From the NCBI GenBank assembly GCA_963751955.1, contig CAVVWM010000011.1, forward strand, positions 124,001 through 188,000: a stretch of 64,000 bases of DNA, in the 5' to 3' direction. Shown piece by piece: positions 1 to 8,796 of this stretch (positions are counted from its first letter, which is position 1; each line of letters begins with the position of its first letter). Position numbers and translations under genes: made by a program. This stretch comes from JABDIY01 sp963751955. Lineage in GTDB: Bacteria; Actinomycetota; Acidimicrobiia; Acidimicrobiales; SZUA-35. The notes below the pieces were generated by a model. The model was not told where the DNA came from and searched no databases. It was given only the letters and a program-made list of their open reading frames with translations.

Positions 1-456
1 GTCCATCCTTCCCAGACGAACTGGGCTGTCGAAGTCGCCACCAACACGGTGAACCCACGATCCGAGCATCTTCAGATCCTCGACGTCGTTGAACATCTGT
101 ATGGCTTCTGTGAAGCGATCACCAAAGACGATGTCATCGTCTCCCATGAAGTTGACCAGTGGTGTTGTGACGGCGTCGAGCGCGGTCTGATGGGACTGGG
201 TGACGGGGAGCCGCTGTTCGATTCGTAGTACGTTGACCGGACCTCGCCATCGCCTGACAAGATCTTCGACGGCGGGCCACGTTTCGGCCGACGCTTCGTT
301 CAGAAGCAGCTGCAAGGTAGGGCCGGGAGGAGTTGTGTCCACAAGGCTCTGGAGTGCGGCCCGCAGTGCCTCGGGACGATCGACGGTGCAGATATTGACG
401 GTCAGATCCGCCAACGTGAGCGGCGATGCCGTGCCACTCGAACCTGAAATGTTCAT
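1..456 (-). CDS. Family 2 glycosyltransferase, N-terminal part (gene runs off the window start)
   Basis: An open reading frame starts with ATG at 456 and reads leftward to base 1 without a stop, so only the first 152 codons are here. After a short leader it shows the GT-A pattern: a beta strand LTVNICTVDRPEALRAAL, then TQSHQTALDAVTTPLVNFMGDDD, quoted here as one region whose MGDDD is the DXD-type metal and nucleotide-sugar site. This is the normal start of a GT2 enzyme that moves a sugar from an NDP-sugar to a growing glycan at the cytoplasmic membrane face. It is divergent from the GT4 gene at 578, with 121 bp between them. No clear Shine-Dalgarno precedes the ATG. Acceptor and donor cannot be told. 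Confidence 0.75.
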   Translation of the reverse strand, partial: MNISGSSGTASPLTLADLTVNICTVDRPEALRAALQSLVDTTPPGPTLQLLLNEASAETWPAVEDLVRRWRGPVNVLRIEQRLPVTQSHQTALDAVTTPLVNFMGDDDIVFGDRFTEAIQMFNDVEDLKMLGSWVHRVGGDFDSPVRLGRMD

Positions 457-577
457 AGGAGAACAGTGTGTCAGGCAGAAAGCACAGCAGTTGACCGATC
501 GTGTCCCATTGCCTGCCGGTATCGTCCGATCGGACTACGACGAGATCCAACCACACGTAAGAGGAAATCCGACACCA

Positions 578-1750
578 ATGGCCCGAATACTATGGCTCTC
601 CGGCGAGTATCTGCTACCTGCGGACTCGGGGCTGTATCGATACAGCCTCGACATGATGAATGCCCTGGCTGAGATGGGCCACGATGTCTATGCCATCGGG
701 CGGCGCAGAGGCCGCGACGACGTTGAGGAAACCACGGCCAACTGGAAGCTCCTGCCCCACCGCCAGCCACCGATGTGGCGCAAAATGTTGAACCGGTTGC
801 CCGTGAAGGTCGTCGAGGTTTGGGACAACGACTACGACGATGCGATAGTGGCAGCTCTTTCGGAGTTCAAACCTGAAATCGTGTTGTTCGATCACCTGCA
901 CGTTGGCGCCGCGCTCGACGTACTCACCGGCCACGGAATCCCCTCTATATACGTTTCACAAAACGACGAGGCGCTCGTAAAGGCAAAGATGGTGCCGGCA
1001 GCAACAGGTATTCGTAAGCCGGCGCTGTGGATCGACATGAAGAAGATCCAGCGATTTGAGGACCGGCTTCTGAGCGAATGCGACGGAGTTAGTGCCATTT
1101 CAGTGGCCGATATCGAGACATTCAGCCAGCGAGGCACCTCAGGCCCGATCGTGCACACCCCGCCGAGTTACCGCGGGAAGCGGCAAGCAAGCAGGCATAT
1201 CACATCGTCCACACCTAGGCGGGTTGCGATGATCAGCACGCTCTACTGGGGAGCGAAAATCGACAACGTCTTGTTGGCCCTGCGAGGGTTACGACCTGCG
1301 ATCGAGGATGGCGTAGAGCTCGTCGTTTTCACCGGGGGCTACCAACCCCCCGCAGAGGTATCGGACCTCTATCCCACCGTAAGGTTCGAGGGTTTCGTGG
1401 ACGATTTCGAGGCCGAACTGGCCGACTGCAGGATCGGGGTCGTCTATGAACCGATCGGCGGAGGATTCAAGATGAAGACCCTCGATTTCATCTTCCATCG
1501 TGTTCCCCTCGTCATCGGTGACACCTCGGCTGCGAGCCTCCCGCTGGTGCCGGGGGAAGGAGTCGAGCAAGCACATGACGAGATCGAGTTGGGCCAGATC
1601 GTGATGTCGATGATCGACGACATCGACCGGCTGAACCACCTACAGGAGTCGGCATTCAACACGTGCAGAGATCTCTTCACCGGCGAGTCGGTACGAGCGC
1701 TCTCAGAACTGGTCGATCGGGTCACTTCGGACCGTGTCGCGGACCGGTAG
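578..1750 (+). CDS. Family 4 (group 1) glycosyltransferase
   Basis: A 390-residue protein. I start it at ATG 578, preceded by the good ribosome site AAGAGGA, rather than at upstream in-frame codons that give non-protein-like sequence. The N-terminal half has the GT-B look (ARILWLSGEYLLPADSG, then helices). The C-terminal half carries the donor-binding region with an E-x7-E-like segment around VVYEPIGGGFKMKTLDF and a following small-residue turn, typical of GT4 retaining transferases. It is followed 9 bp later by a WecG/TagA transferase and then a Wzz/BY-kinase gene, so it most likely builds an exported polysaccharide. Sugar specificity is unknown. Confidence 0.8.
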   Translation: MARILWLSGEYLLPADSGLYRYSLDMMNALAEMGHDVYAIGRRRGRDDVEETTANWKLLPHRQPPMWRKMLNRLPVKVVEVWDNDYDDAIVAALSEFKPEIVLFDHLHVGAALDVLTGHGIPSIYVSQNDEALVKAKMVPAATGIRKPALWIDMKKIQRFEDRLLSECDGVSAISVADIETFSQRGTSGPIVHTPPSYRGKRQASRHITSSTPRRVAMISTLYWGAKIDNVLLALRGLRPAIEDGVELVVFTGGYQPPAEVSDLYPTVRFEGFVDDFEAELADCRIGVVYEPIGGGFKMKTLDFIFHRVPLVIGDTSAASLPLVPGEGVEQAHDEIELGQIVMSMIDDIDRLNHLQESAFNTCRDLFTGESVRALSELVDRVTSDRVADR

Positions 1751-1759
1751 ATTCCTGGA

Positions 1760-2533
1760 GTGGCTTTGAACCCGAAACGGCGCGTCGACGTACTCGGTGT
1801 GCATGTGAGCACGCTCGACCTACCCACAGCGGTCAACGAGATCGCACGATGGATCCAAGACGGCGAACGGCGCTACGTCTGCGTGCGAGACGCCCACGGA
1901 GTGATGCTGGCCCAGGATGACGAGATCTTCCGCAGAATCCAAAACGAGTCCGGCCTGACCACTCCAGACGGCATGCCGATGGTGTGGTGCGGACGATGGG
2001 CCGGCGAGAAGGACATGGACCGCGTCTACGGACCGGATCTGATCCGAGCGGTTTCCGAACGGGCCGACCAGGAGGGTTGGAAGTTCTTCTACTACGGAGG
2101 CAACGAAGGCGTCGCCGATGAACTCGCGGCCGAGATCAAGCGAGTGGCACCGGGGGTTCACAACGTCGGGACCTACTGTCCACCCTTCCGACCACTCACT
2201 CCAGACGAGCGTGGTGCCATCATCGAGCAGATAAACCACTCCGACGCCGACATTGTGTGGGTTGGACTTTCCAGCCCAAAGCAGGAGTATTGGATGGACG
2301 ACGTGAGGAGTGAGCTCAACGCATCGGCCCTGATTGGAATAGGCGCCGCCTACGACATGCTTACCGGTCACGTTCGTCAGGCACCCCGATTCATCCAACG
2401 ATCCGGCTTCGAATGGCTTTTCCGTTTGCTAATGGAACCCAAACGACTGTGGCGACGATACGTGCTCAATTTGCCGCGGTTCGTGTACCTGTTACTCCGT
2501 AGAAAACCAAGGCTCATCGAGCCTGGGGACTAA
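1760..2533 (+). CDS. WecG/TagA/CpsF family glycosyltransferase
   Basis: A 257-residue protein, the full family length. It shows the hallmarks of the GT26 family: LGVHVSTLDLPTAV at the start, TTPDGMPMVW near residue 72, VGLSSPKQEYWMDD near residue 165, and IGIGAAYDMLTGHVRQAPR followed by GFEWLFRLLMEPKRLWRRY at the C-terminus. Family members (WecG, TagA) add an N-acetylmannosamine-type sugar to an undecaprenyl-linked acceptor, usually the second sugar of a repeat or linkage unit, at the inner membrane face. The GTG start at 1760 lies 9 bp after the preceding stop, so the two are surely co-transcribed. The start is uncertain by a few codons. Confidence 0.88.
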   Translation: MALNPKRRVDVLGVHVSTLDLPTAVNEIARWIQDGERRYVCVRDAHGVMLAQDDEIFRRIQNESGLTTPDGMPMVWCGRWAGEKDMDRVYGPDLIRAVSERADQEGWKFFYYGGNEGVADELAAEIKRVAPGVHNVGTYCPPFRPLTPDERGAIIEQINHSDADIVWVGLSSPKQEYWMDDVRSELNASALIGIGAAYDMLTGHVRQAPRFIQRSGFEWLFRLLMEPKRLWRRYVLNLPRFVYLLLRRKPRLIEPGD

Positions 2534-2651
2534 GCGTCTCTCCAAGACGGCGCACCGACCAGGACCGGCGGAAACTGCTCCATCAGAACCGAACTGAGTG
2601 TTGCGGGCAGTGGTCCGCCGCCCATCTCGGTAGCTGGTAACGTGTTCCCGC

Positions 2652-4271
2652 ATGACCCCGACGACGCAGGAGAGCGAGCTGGATCTCTCCGACTATTTAC
2701 GGATTCTCCGAAAGCGTTGGCGATGGGCTCTGGCAGCATTCTGCACCGTCGTAGCTGCGGCGATCGCTTTTACCCTCCTGCAGCCCGACTCCTACACGGC
2801 CGAAACTCGAGTCCTGGTAGGCCAAAGCGAGGCCGAATCGGTTGTGACAAACGAAAGTCAGAACACGTCTTTCCTGACGCGAACCCTTGCCAACGAGATC
2901 AGCCTGATCGAGGGAGACTCGGTCGAACGTCGTGTTGAGGCCGAGCTCGGCAGCGTGCCCAAGGTTTCCGTCGCGGCCGAAGGCGTCTCTGACGTCCTGC
3001 GTATTCAAGCCGTTTCAGGAACTGCGGAGGAAGCAGCCGAGGCCGCGAACGCCTATGCAACTGCGTATGTACGGGAGAAACAGGAACGCTCCGCTGCAGA
3101 GATCACTGCTGCAACCGACAAGTTCAACTCCGACCTCGAACAGCTCGGAGAGGCACGGAGTGAGCTGCGGCTTCCCGTGGTCCAGCTACAAACCAGGCTG
3201 GTCGGTGCTGTCACCGACCAGCGACGGGCACAATTGCAGCAACAAATCGATCTCGAGGAATACCGAATTGCACCACAGCTCAACCTGTTGGATGCTCGCA
3301 TCAACGCGGTGGCCAAGGCTGTCACCGACCTCGAGCTCTCGGGCGCGTTCGCCGCAACCGGCTCCGCAGTTGTGGTGGAGGCGGCGATCCCTCCGAGTTC
3401 GCCCTCTAATACCCCGCTTTCACGAAGCATCGCACTGGGCGTTGTTGCAGGCACGATTGTCGCAATCGCCGCCGCTCTCTTTGCCCACACTCTCGACCGA
3501 AACGTCAACACCGCCGACGACGTCCGTCAGCTCACCAACCTCCCGGTGCTCGGCAGCGTCCCATTGTCTGATGACGTCGAACGGCCCTCGCTCGATTTGC
3601 AAACGCTGGAGAGGCCTGAAAGCCCGGTGGGAGATGCCTATCACCGGGTTCGCACCGCCCTCCAGTTCTCCTTCCTCAGCCGCGACATTCGTTCGGTGCT
3701 CGTCACTTCCGCCAACCCTGCTGAAGGTAAGACCACTACATCCATCAACCTCGCCGGCGCACTCGCTGCCATCGGTTCGCGCGTGATTCTGGCCGATTTC
3801 GATTTTCGACGGCCACGCCTCCACCAGATCTTCGACATCGAGATGATTCCCGGTCTGAGCGATCACCTGCTGGAGGGAACCCCGCTTCACGAACTCGCCT
3901 TCACAGTTGCGAGCGCTAACAACTCCCTCGTCGTTCTCCCATCAGGATCGACGCCACCGAGCCCTGGCGATCTGGTCTCCACCCCGGCGTTCGCTGATCT
4001 GGTTCGCCTCGTCGAAAAGGAGGGCGATATCGCGGTGTTCGACGCTCCGCCGGTGCTTCCGGTGTCCGATGCCGTAACACTTTCGCGACTCGTCGACGCG
4101 GTCATTGTCACGGCCCGCGCCGGCTCAACCCATCGGGATGATCTACGCCGCACGGTCGAGACGTTGCAACAAGTGGGAGCAGAGATCGCCGGGATCGTTC
4201 TCGTAGGCGCTGACAGCCCCGATCAGTACTACCGCTACAAGTCTGATTCTGGCAAAATCGCTAAGAACTAG
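2652..4271 (+). CDS. Polysaccharide co-polymerase with tyrosine-kinase domain (Wzz fused to BY-kinase)
   Basis: A 539-residue protein. A short cytoplasmic start (LDLSDYLRILRKRW) leads into a transmembrane helix at about 22-45. A periplasmic Wzz-type region with a coiled coil follows, then a second helix at about 255-280 (ALGVVAGTIVAIAAALFAH). The cytoplasmic kinase domain has a Walker A motif SANPAEGKTTT, a Walker A-prime VILADFDFRRPR and a Walker B IAVFDAPP. The C-terminus has a small tyrosine cluster (DQYYRY). Such fused proteins control chain length and export of capsule or exopolysaccharide and are regulated by autophosphorylation of the tyrosine tail. An extended -10 (TGGTAACGT, ending at 2643) stands 8 nt before the ATG, so the leader would be almost absent. 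Confidence 0.88.
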   Translation: MTPTTQESELDLSDYLRILRKRWRWALAAFCTVVAAAIAFTLLQPDSYTAETRVLVGQSEAESVVTNESQNTSFLTRTLANEISLIEGDSVERRVEAELGSVPKVSVAAEGVSDVLRIQAVSGTAEEAAEAANAYATAYVREKQERSAAEITAATDKFNSDLEQLGEARSELRLPVVQLQTRLVGAVTDQRRAQLQQQIDLEEYRIAPQLNLLDARINAVAKAVTDLELSGAFAATGSAVVVEAAIPPSSPSNTPLSRSIALGVVAGTIVAIAAALFAHTLDRNVNTADDVRQLTNLPVLGSVPLSDDVERPSLDLQTLERPESPVGDAYHRVRTALQFSFLSRDIRSVLVTSANPAEGKTTTSINLAGALAAIGSRVILADFDFRRPRLHQIFDIEMIPGLSDHLLEGTPLHELAFTVASANNSLVVLPSGSTPPSPGDLVSTPAFADLVRLVEKEGDIAVFDAPPVLPVSDAVTLSRLVDAVIVTARAGSTHRDDLRRTVETLQQVGAEIAGIVLVGADSPDQYYRYKSDSGKIAKN

Positions 4272-4442
4272 TAGGCGAGCCAGGGCTGGGTATCGACCTG
4301 TCGTTTTCCTACCAGGAATGGTGCCTATTAGTTCCGTCTGATGGGACTTCTGCTCTATCCTGGGGTTCCGCGGGCTCAAAACGGTGGGCTTCAATAGCGG
4401 TACCGGCCTCAGTGAACCGGCGGCCAACAAGGGATTGGCATC
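4272..4442 (+). other. Intergenic stretch between the Wzz/BY-kinase and CapD-like genes
   Basis: 171 bp without a gene. I see no convincing hairpin-plus-T-run terminator and no riboswitch-like structure, only the AAGGGA ribosome site near its end. The two flanking genes run in the same direction and may still be one transcript. Confidence 0.4.
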
Positions 4443-6212
4443 ATGGGCGAAATAATCCAAAAAATAACTGTTCGACTCTTGCGGTTCCGCGTCCTCTCGT
4501 TGCTGGCCCTCGACGCTGCGGCGTGGTCGATCGCGCTGGTTCTGGCAACCGCGGTTCGGATGGAGCTGATGGGCGAAGATGCCGACCTCTCCCGCGTCGG
4601 GAGCCTCATCCTCGTCGCCGTTGCCGCCCATGCTCTCGCCGCAGTCGTGATCGTGCCCACCTATGGACTCAACCGAGTCGGCACTGGAGGGGATGCTGAA
4701 GCCACCGCCGCCACGTGGATGGTCGCAAGTTTCCCGATCGTTCTGGCCAACCTGTTCATACCCCAGCAGCCGGTGCCGAACTTCGCACTGGTCCTTGCCA
4801 TCCCAACCGCTCTGCTCATGATGGTCGGTGTGCGCTTCGGATGGCGTCTTGAACGCGATCGCAAGGCTACGGGATCCACTCACCTGCAACGAGTACTCGT
4901 CTTCGGCGGCGGCGAAGGGGGCGAGCAGATCATTCGAGCGATGAAGCAGGATCCACACAGCATCTATCACCCGGTGGGTGTCATCGATGACCTAAGCGCG
5001 AAGCACGGTCGACTGATCCATGGCGTCAAAGTGTTGGGTGGACGCACCGACATTCCCGATATCGCCCGGAAAACGTCAGCCGAGGTGCTTCTTATGGCGA
5101 TCCCGTCGGCCAACTCCCAACTCGTGGGCGATATAGATGACATCGCCGTCGCCGCCGATCTCGAGATGCTCGTGCTGCCTACCACATCGGACCTGATCAA
5201 CCGACTCCGTCTTTCCGATATCCGTGAGCTGACCGAACAAGATCTGCTTGGCCGCGCCGAAGTTCAAGTCGATGTCAATCAGATCACAGGTGTCATCACC
5301 GGGAAGACGGTACTTGTCACCGGAGCGGGTGGATCCATTGGATCTGAACTGTGCCGGCAGCTGTACAACCTGGCACCAGAACGACTGATCATGTTGGATC
5401 GAGACGAGAACGGTCTGCACGCCGTTCAGCTCAGTATTGAAGGCAAGGCGCTGCTGGACACGCCTGATCTGGTCGTGGCCGACATTCGCGATCGAGAGCG
5501 TGTGTTCGAGATCTTCGAGCGGGATCGTCCCGACGTGGTCTTTCACACCGCCGCGCTGAAACATCTCACGCTGTTGGAGATCCATCCCGATGAAGCCGTG
5601 AAGACCAACGTCTGTGGCACTCGAAATCTTCTTGATGCAGCCGAGCAGTCCGGAGTCGAAAGATTCGTCAATGTCTCCACGGACAAGGCGGCTGATCCTA
5701 CCTCTGTTCTGGGGCGGACAAAGTTGATGGCCGAACGCCTTACCGCAGCAACAGCGGCCCGCGCCAATGGGACCTTCGTATCGGTGCGATTCGGTAATGT
5801 GCTGGGCAGTCGTGGTTCGGTTCTGCCGACCTTCCGCTCACAGATCGAATCCGGGGGCCCTATCACCGTCACAGACCCTGAGGTGACCCGCTACTTCATG
5901 ACGATTCCCGAGGCCGTCCGCCTCGTCCTTCAGGCATCTGCCATCGGCCGTCCCGGCGAGATCATGATTCTGGACATGGGCGAACCGGTGAAGATCGTCG
6001 ACATGGCCAAGCGTCTGATCCGCCACTCCGGCAAGCGAATCGAAGTTGTCTACACCGGTCTGCGGCCGGGCGAGAAACTACACGAGGTCCTCGTAGCGAC
6101 CGACGAAGAAGGCATCCAGCGGGAACACCCCCGCATCACCCACACCATGGGACAGATTGCCGGAGAAGACACCGAAAGCGACGCCGGTCTCATGGGCGGC
6201 AGTCTCCTCTAG
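4443..6212 (+). CDS. CapD/PglF-like membrane-bound nucleotide-sugar 4,6-dehydratase
   Basis: A 589-residue protein of the long FlaA1-type class. The first ~150 residues hold four hydrophobic helices. A CoA-binding-like Rossmann domain follows (VLVFGGGEGGEQIIRAM near 155), then an extended SDR domain with VTGAGGSIGSELCRQL near residue 295, STDKAADPTSVLGRTK near 417 and FGNVLGSRGSVLPTF. Relatives convert UDP-GlcNAc to 4-keto-6-deoxy sugars for rare aminosugars such as bacillosamine or QuiNAc. The ATG has the ribosome site AAGGGA. It follows the Wzz/BY-kinase gene by 171 bp and probably supplies the first sugar of the same glycan. No aminotransferase is in the window to show the end product. Confidence 0.85.
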   Translation: MGEIIQKITVRLLRFRVLSLLALDAAAWSIALVLATAVRMELMGEDADLSRVGSLILVAVAAHALAAVVIVPTYGLNRVGTGGDAEATAATWMVASFPIVLANLFIPQQPVPNFALVLAIPTALLMMVGVRFGWRLERDRKATGSTHLQRVLVFGGGEGGEQIIRAMKQDPHSIYHPVGVIDDLSAKHGRLIHGVKVLGGRTDIPDIARKTSAEVLLMAIPSANSQLVGDIDDIAVAADLEMLVLPTTSDLINRLRLSDIRELTEQDLLGRAEVQVDVNQITGVITGKTVLVTGAGGSIGSELCRQLYNLAPERLIMLDRDENGLHAVQLSIEGKALLDTPDLVVADIRDRERVFEIFERDRPDVVFHTAALKHLTLLEIHPDEAVKTNVCGTRNLLDAAEQSGVERFVNVSTDKAADPTSVLGRTKLMAERLTAATAARANGTFVSVRFGNVLGSRGSVLPTFRSQIESGGPITVTDPEVTRYFMTIPEAVRLVLQASAIGRPGEIMILDMGEPVKIVDMAKRLIRHSGKRIEVVYTGLRPGEKLHEVLVATDEEGIQREHPRITHTMGQIAGEDTESDAGLMGGSLL

Positions 6213-6230
6213 TCCCTCGGGCACGGCGAT

Positions 6231-6330
6231 ATTCCGTTCCCCCACCACATTCCCCCGGAATTCCGTTTCTCCACCACATTTCGTGTGGTTGCCCAACGGC
6301 AGAACGGCGGAATGTGGTCTCCCAACGGGG
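6231..6330. repeat. Two direct 21-bp repeats plus an inverted partial copy between convergent genes
   Basis: ATTCCGTTCCCCCACCACATT at 6231-6251 (21 bp) recurs at 6260-6280 with two differences. A third copy in inverted orientation begins at 6310 (AATGTGGTCTCCCAACGGGG). Direct copies could pair with the inverted one, so in either transcript the segment can fold. It lies between two convergent genes, where a bidirectional terminator would be expected, but there is no T-tract. It may equally be a small intergenic repeat family. Confidence 0.6.
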
Positions 6331-6332
6331 TT

Positions 6333-6866
6333 TCATACCGAGAAGGGGGGCCAGTTTTCGTCTTTCTCGCTGAGCATGACGCCGTCTTTCATCGGCCAGT
6401 CGATGTTGAAGAACGGGTCGTCGTAACGCAGGCCCTTCTCAGCGCCTGGGGTGTAGGGGGTATTGGTGAGGTAGATCACTTCGCTGTCGGGCATGAGCGA
6501 CTGGTAGGCGTGGGCACAGCCCTCGGGGATCACCAAGGCAAGGCGATTCTGCGGCGTGAGTTCGATCCCGAACCACTGGCCGTATGTGGGCGAATCTTTG
6601 CGCACATCTGCGCACACGTCGAAAATGGCACCGTTGATGCAGCGCATGAACTTGGCTTCCCCGGCGGGTGGCTCCTGCCAGTGGAGACCGCGAATCAGGC
6701 CAGCATCGACGCAGTAGCTGGTGTTGATCTGGGCGACGTGGGTCGCTCCGCCGATTGCACCGAGCTCATCAGCACACCACTGCCGGGCGAAGAAACCCCG
6801 CTCGTCACCAATCTGCTTCAGCGAGGCGACGAAACACCCCTCAACGTTTGTGGCTTCAAATTCCAT
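6333..6866 (-). CDS. RmlC-like nucleotide-sugar 3,5-epimerase (cupin)
   Basis: 177 residues if started at ATG 6866, which has an AGGAT ribosome site; the open frame extends 21 codons further upstream without family similarity. It has the cupin pattern of RmlC-type enzymes: GDERGFFARQW near the start, LIRGLHWQEPPAGEAK containing the catalytic His, DVRKDSPTYGQW with the partner Asp, and VIPEGCAHAYQSL. RmlC epimerises C3 and C5 of a 4-keto-6-deoxy sugar nucleotide. RfbF and an SDR are its operon neighbours, so a CDP-activated substrate is as likely as dTDP. It is the last gene of the minus-strand group that starts with fcl. Confidence 0.85.
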   Translation of the reverse strand: MEFEATNVEGCFVASLKQIGDERGFFARQWCADELGAIGGATHVAQINTSYCVDAGLIRGLHWQEPPAGEAKFMRCINGAIFDVCADVRKDSPTYGQWFGIELTPQNRLALVIPEGCAHAYQSLMPDSEVIYLTNTPYTPGAEKGLRYDDPFFNIDWPMKDGVMLSEKDENWPPFSV

Positions 6867-6932
6867 GTTTTGATCCTGTCGTGGGGTTGCCACTACGCCG
6901 CGGCGGGCAAACAAGGCGAGTGGAGGCATGGA

Positions 6933-7964
6933 TTATTGCCAGTAGAACTCGTCGTTGACCTGGTGTGTGTCGAGTAAGTGTTGGATCTGTTTGATGCGGC
7001 GGTGGCCTCTGTGGGTCTGCTGGGCCTCGTTGAAATCGATCCGTTTGAAGGTGTCGACCATTTCCTTCACGCCCGACCGCACATCATGGTCGCAGGAGAA
7101 GCCCGGCAGCTTCGTGGTGATCTTTTCGAAGTTCACTTTGTAGTTGCGGTTGTCACCGCCCTTTTCGCCGATGATCACTTCACAGCCGTCGATCTCTTCG
7201 CCGATGATCCGGCAGATGTCCTTTACCTGATAGTTGCCTCGGTCGTCGCCAACGTTGAAGACTTGGTCATGGATTGCGTCCTTGGGTGCTTCCAGCGCAC
7301 ACAGCATGGCTTTGCCGATGTCGGCCACGTGGACGAAGGGTCTCCACGGGGTGCCGTCGGACTCGAGAACCAGCTTCTTGGTGAGAAACGCCTGTGCGGT
7401 GAGATCGTTGATGGCCAGATCAAACCGCATACGCGGGCTCAGCCCGAATGCGGTTCCATTTCGCAGGTACACCGGAGAGAAGTTGAGGTCAGCCAGCTTG
7501 GAAAGGCCTTCTTCGCACAGCAGCTTGCACTTTGCGTAGGCGGTGAGAGGCCCGGTCGACGACTCTTCGGTGGCAAAGACTTCTTCGTTGTCACCCGATG
7601 CGCCGTAAACGCTGCACGATGAGCTGTAGATGAACCGGTGGACGCCGGCTTCTTTGGCCATTTCAGCAAGCCTGATGGTCGCTCGATGGTTGATGTCGTA
7701 GGTGAGCTCAACGTTCAGATTGCCGAGAGGATCGTTGGACAGATCGGCTAGGTGAATGACCGCATCGAAGCCCTGCAGCTGGGCAGCAGAGACGAGCCTG
7801 GTGTCGAGCTTGGTCCACGCCGGGCTGCAGTCGACACCGTCGTACAGCCAGCCAACCCTGTGAAAGCCGGTGTCGTAGCTCACGACGTCGTGGCCGGCGT
7901 CCATGAGCCGCTGGCCGAGTAGTGTTCCTATGTAGCCCTCGCCACCGGTGAGTAGGACCTTCAT
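6933..7964 (-). CDS. NAD-dependent sugar epimerase/dehydratase (extended SDR)
   Basis: A 343-residue extended SDR with the cofactor motif LLTGGEGYIGTLL at residues 3-15, SSSCSVYG containing the catalytic Ser region, and YAKCK providing the Tyr and Lys of YxxxK. The substrate half includes PWRPFVHVADIGKAM, common in this family. Its ATG overlaps the stop of rfbF by 4 bp, so translation is probably coupled. The following gene is an RmlC-like epimerase. The trio suggests a pathway from a CDP-sugar (made by RfbF) through oxidation/epimerisation steps. Exact reaction unknown; no closely related named enzyme is recognised with certainty. Confidence 0.8.
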   Translation of the reverse strand: MKVLLTGGEGYIGTLLGQRLMDAGHDVVSYDTGFHRVGWLYDGVDCSPAWTKLDTRLVSAAQLQGFDAVIHLADLSNDPLGNLNVELTYDINHRATIRLAEMAKEAGVHRFIYSSSCSVYGASGDNEEVFATEESSTGPLTAYAKCKLLCEEGLSKLADLNFSPVYLRNGTAFGLSPRMRFDLAINDLTAQAFLTKKLVLESDGTPWRPFVHVADIGKAMLCALEAPKDAIHDQVFNVGDDRGNYQVKDICRIIGEEIDGCEVIIGEKGGDNRNYKVNFEKITTKLPGFSCDHDVRSGVKEMVDTFKRIDFNEAQQTHRGHRRIKQIQHLLDTHQVNDEFYWQ

Positions 7965-8740
7965 CGCTGATTACTCCAGTTGTTCCAGGGAGCGTCGCCG
8001 CCCTCCCAAAGTGATTCCAATAGTTCCTTGTCCCGAAGAGTGTCCATGCACTGCCAGAACGTCTCGTGGCGGTAGGCCATGAGTTGTCCGTCCTTGGCCA
8101 GGTTGGCCAGGGGTTCCTTCGAGAAGTCAGTATTGTCGGATTCGATGTACTCGAGAACTTCGGGCTCGAGCACGAAGTACCCGCCATTGATCCATCCTTC
8201 GCCGGTCTGTGGCTTCTCGGTGAAGCTGGTGATCTGATCACCGTTGAACTCGATTGCACCAAACCTGGCTGGAGGTCGAACAGCGGTCATGGTGGCCAAT
8301 TTGCCGTGACTCTTGTGGAACGCGACCAGCTTGGTGATGTCGACGTCGGACACCCCATCGCCATAGGTCGCCATGAACGTGCCGTTGTACTGGGGAGCCA
8401 GCCGCCGAATGCGACCACCGGTATGGGTATGGAGTCCGGTGTCGATCAAGCCGATCTTCCAGCGCTCATCTGGCTGCTGAGAGTGACGGATCACCTTGTT
8501 CGATCCGAGGTTGACCGTGAGGTCACTGGCCAAAGTTGCATACTCCGCGAAGTACTGCTTGATCATGTCGCCCTTGTAGCCCAACGCGATCAGGAAGTCG
8601 TCGTAGCCATGGCCGGCATAGTGCTTCATGATGTGCCAGATGATCGGTTTACCACCGATCTGGACAAGAGGCTTTGGCCTATTCACGGTCTCTTCGCTAA
8701 GCCGACTACCAAGGCCGCCGGCGAGAATCACTACCTTCAT
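7961..8740 (-). CDS. rfbF: Glucose-1-phosphate cytidylyltransferase
   Basis: A 259-residue protein of the usual RfbF length. It makes CDP-glucose from CTP and glucose 1-phosphate. It opens with VVILAGGLGSRLSEET, where the GG and the acidic residue bind the nucleotide, followed by RPKPLVQIGGKPI. It then has FMATYGDGVSDVDI with the metal-binding Asp, and FTEKPQTGEGWINGGYFV, a strong match to the RfbF subgroup of sugar nucleotidyltransferases. CDP-glucose feeds 3,6-dideoxyhexoses and related sugars. The usual next enzyme, CDP-glucose 4,6-dehydratase (RfbG), is not recognisable nearby; the downstream SDR may be a different step. Confidence 0.92.
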   Translation of the reverse strand: MKVVILAGGLGSRLSEETVNRPKPLVQIGGKPIIWHIMKHYAGHGYDDFLIALGYKGDMIKQYFAEYATLASDLTVNLGSNKVIRHSQQPDERWKIGLIDTGLHTHTGGRIRRLAPQYNGTFMATYGDGVSDVDITKLVAFHKSHGKLATMTAVRPPARFGAIEFNGDQITSFTEKPQTGEGWINGGYFVLEPEVLEYIESDNTDFSKEPLANLAKDGQLMAYRHETFWQCMDTLRDKELLESLWEGGDAPWNNWSNQR

Positions 8741-8796
8741 GGATGGGTGCTCCAGGTACTCTCTGTTTGAAATGTGGGGAGGGGGATGTCAGCGTG

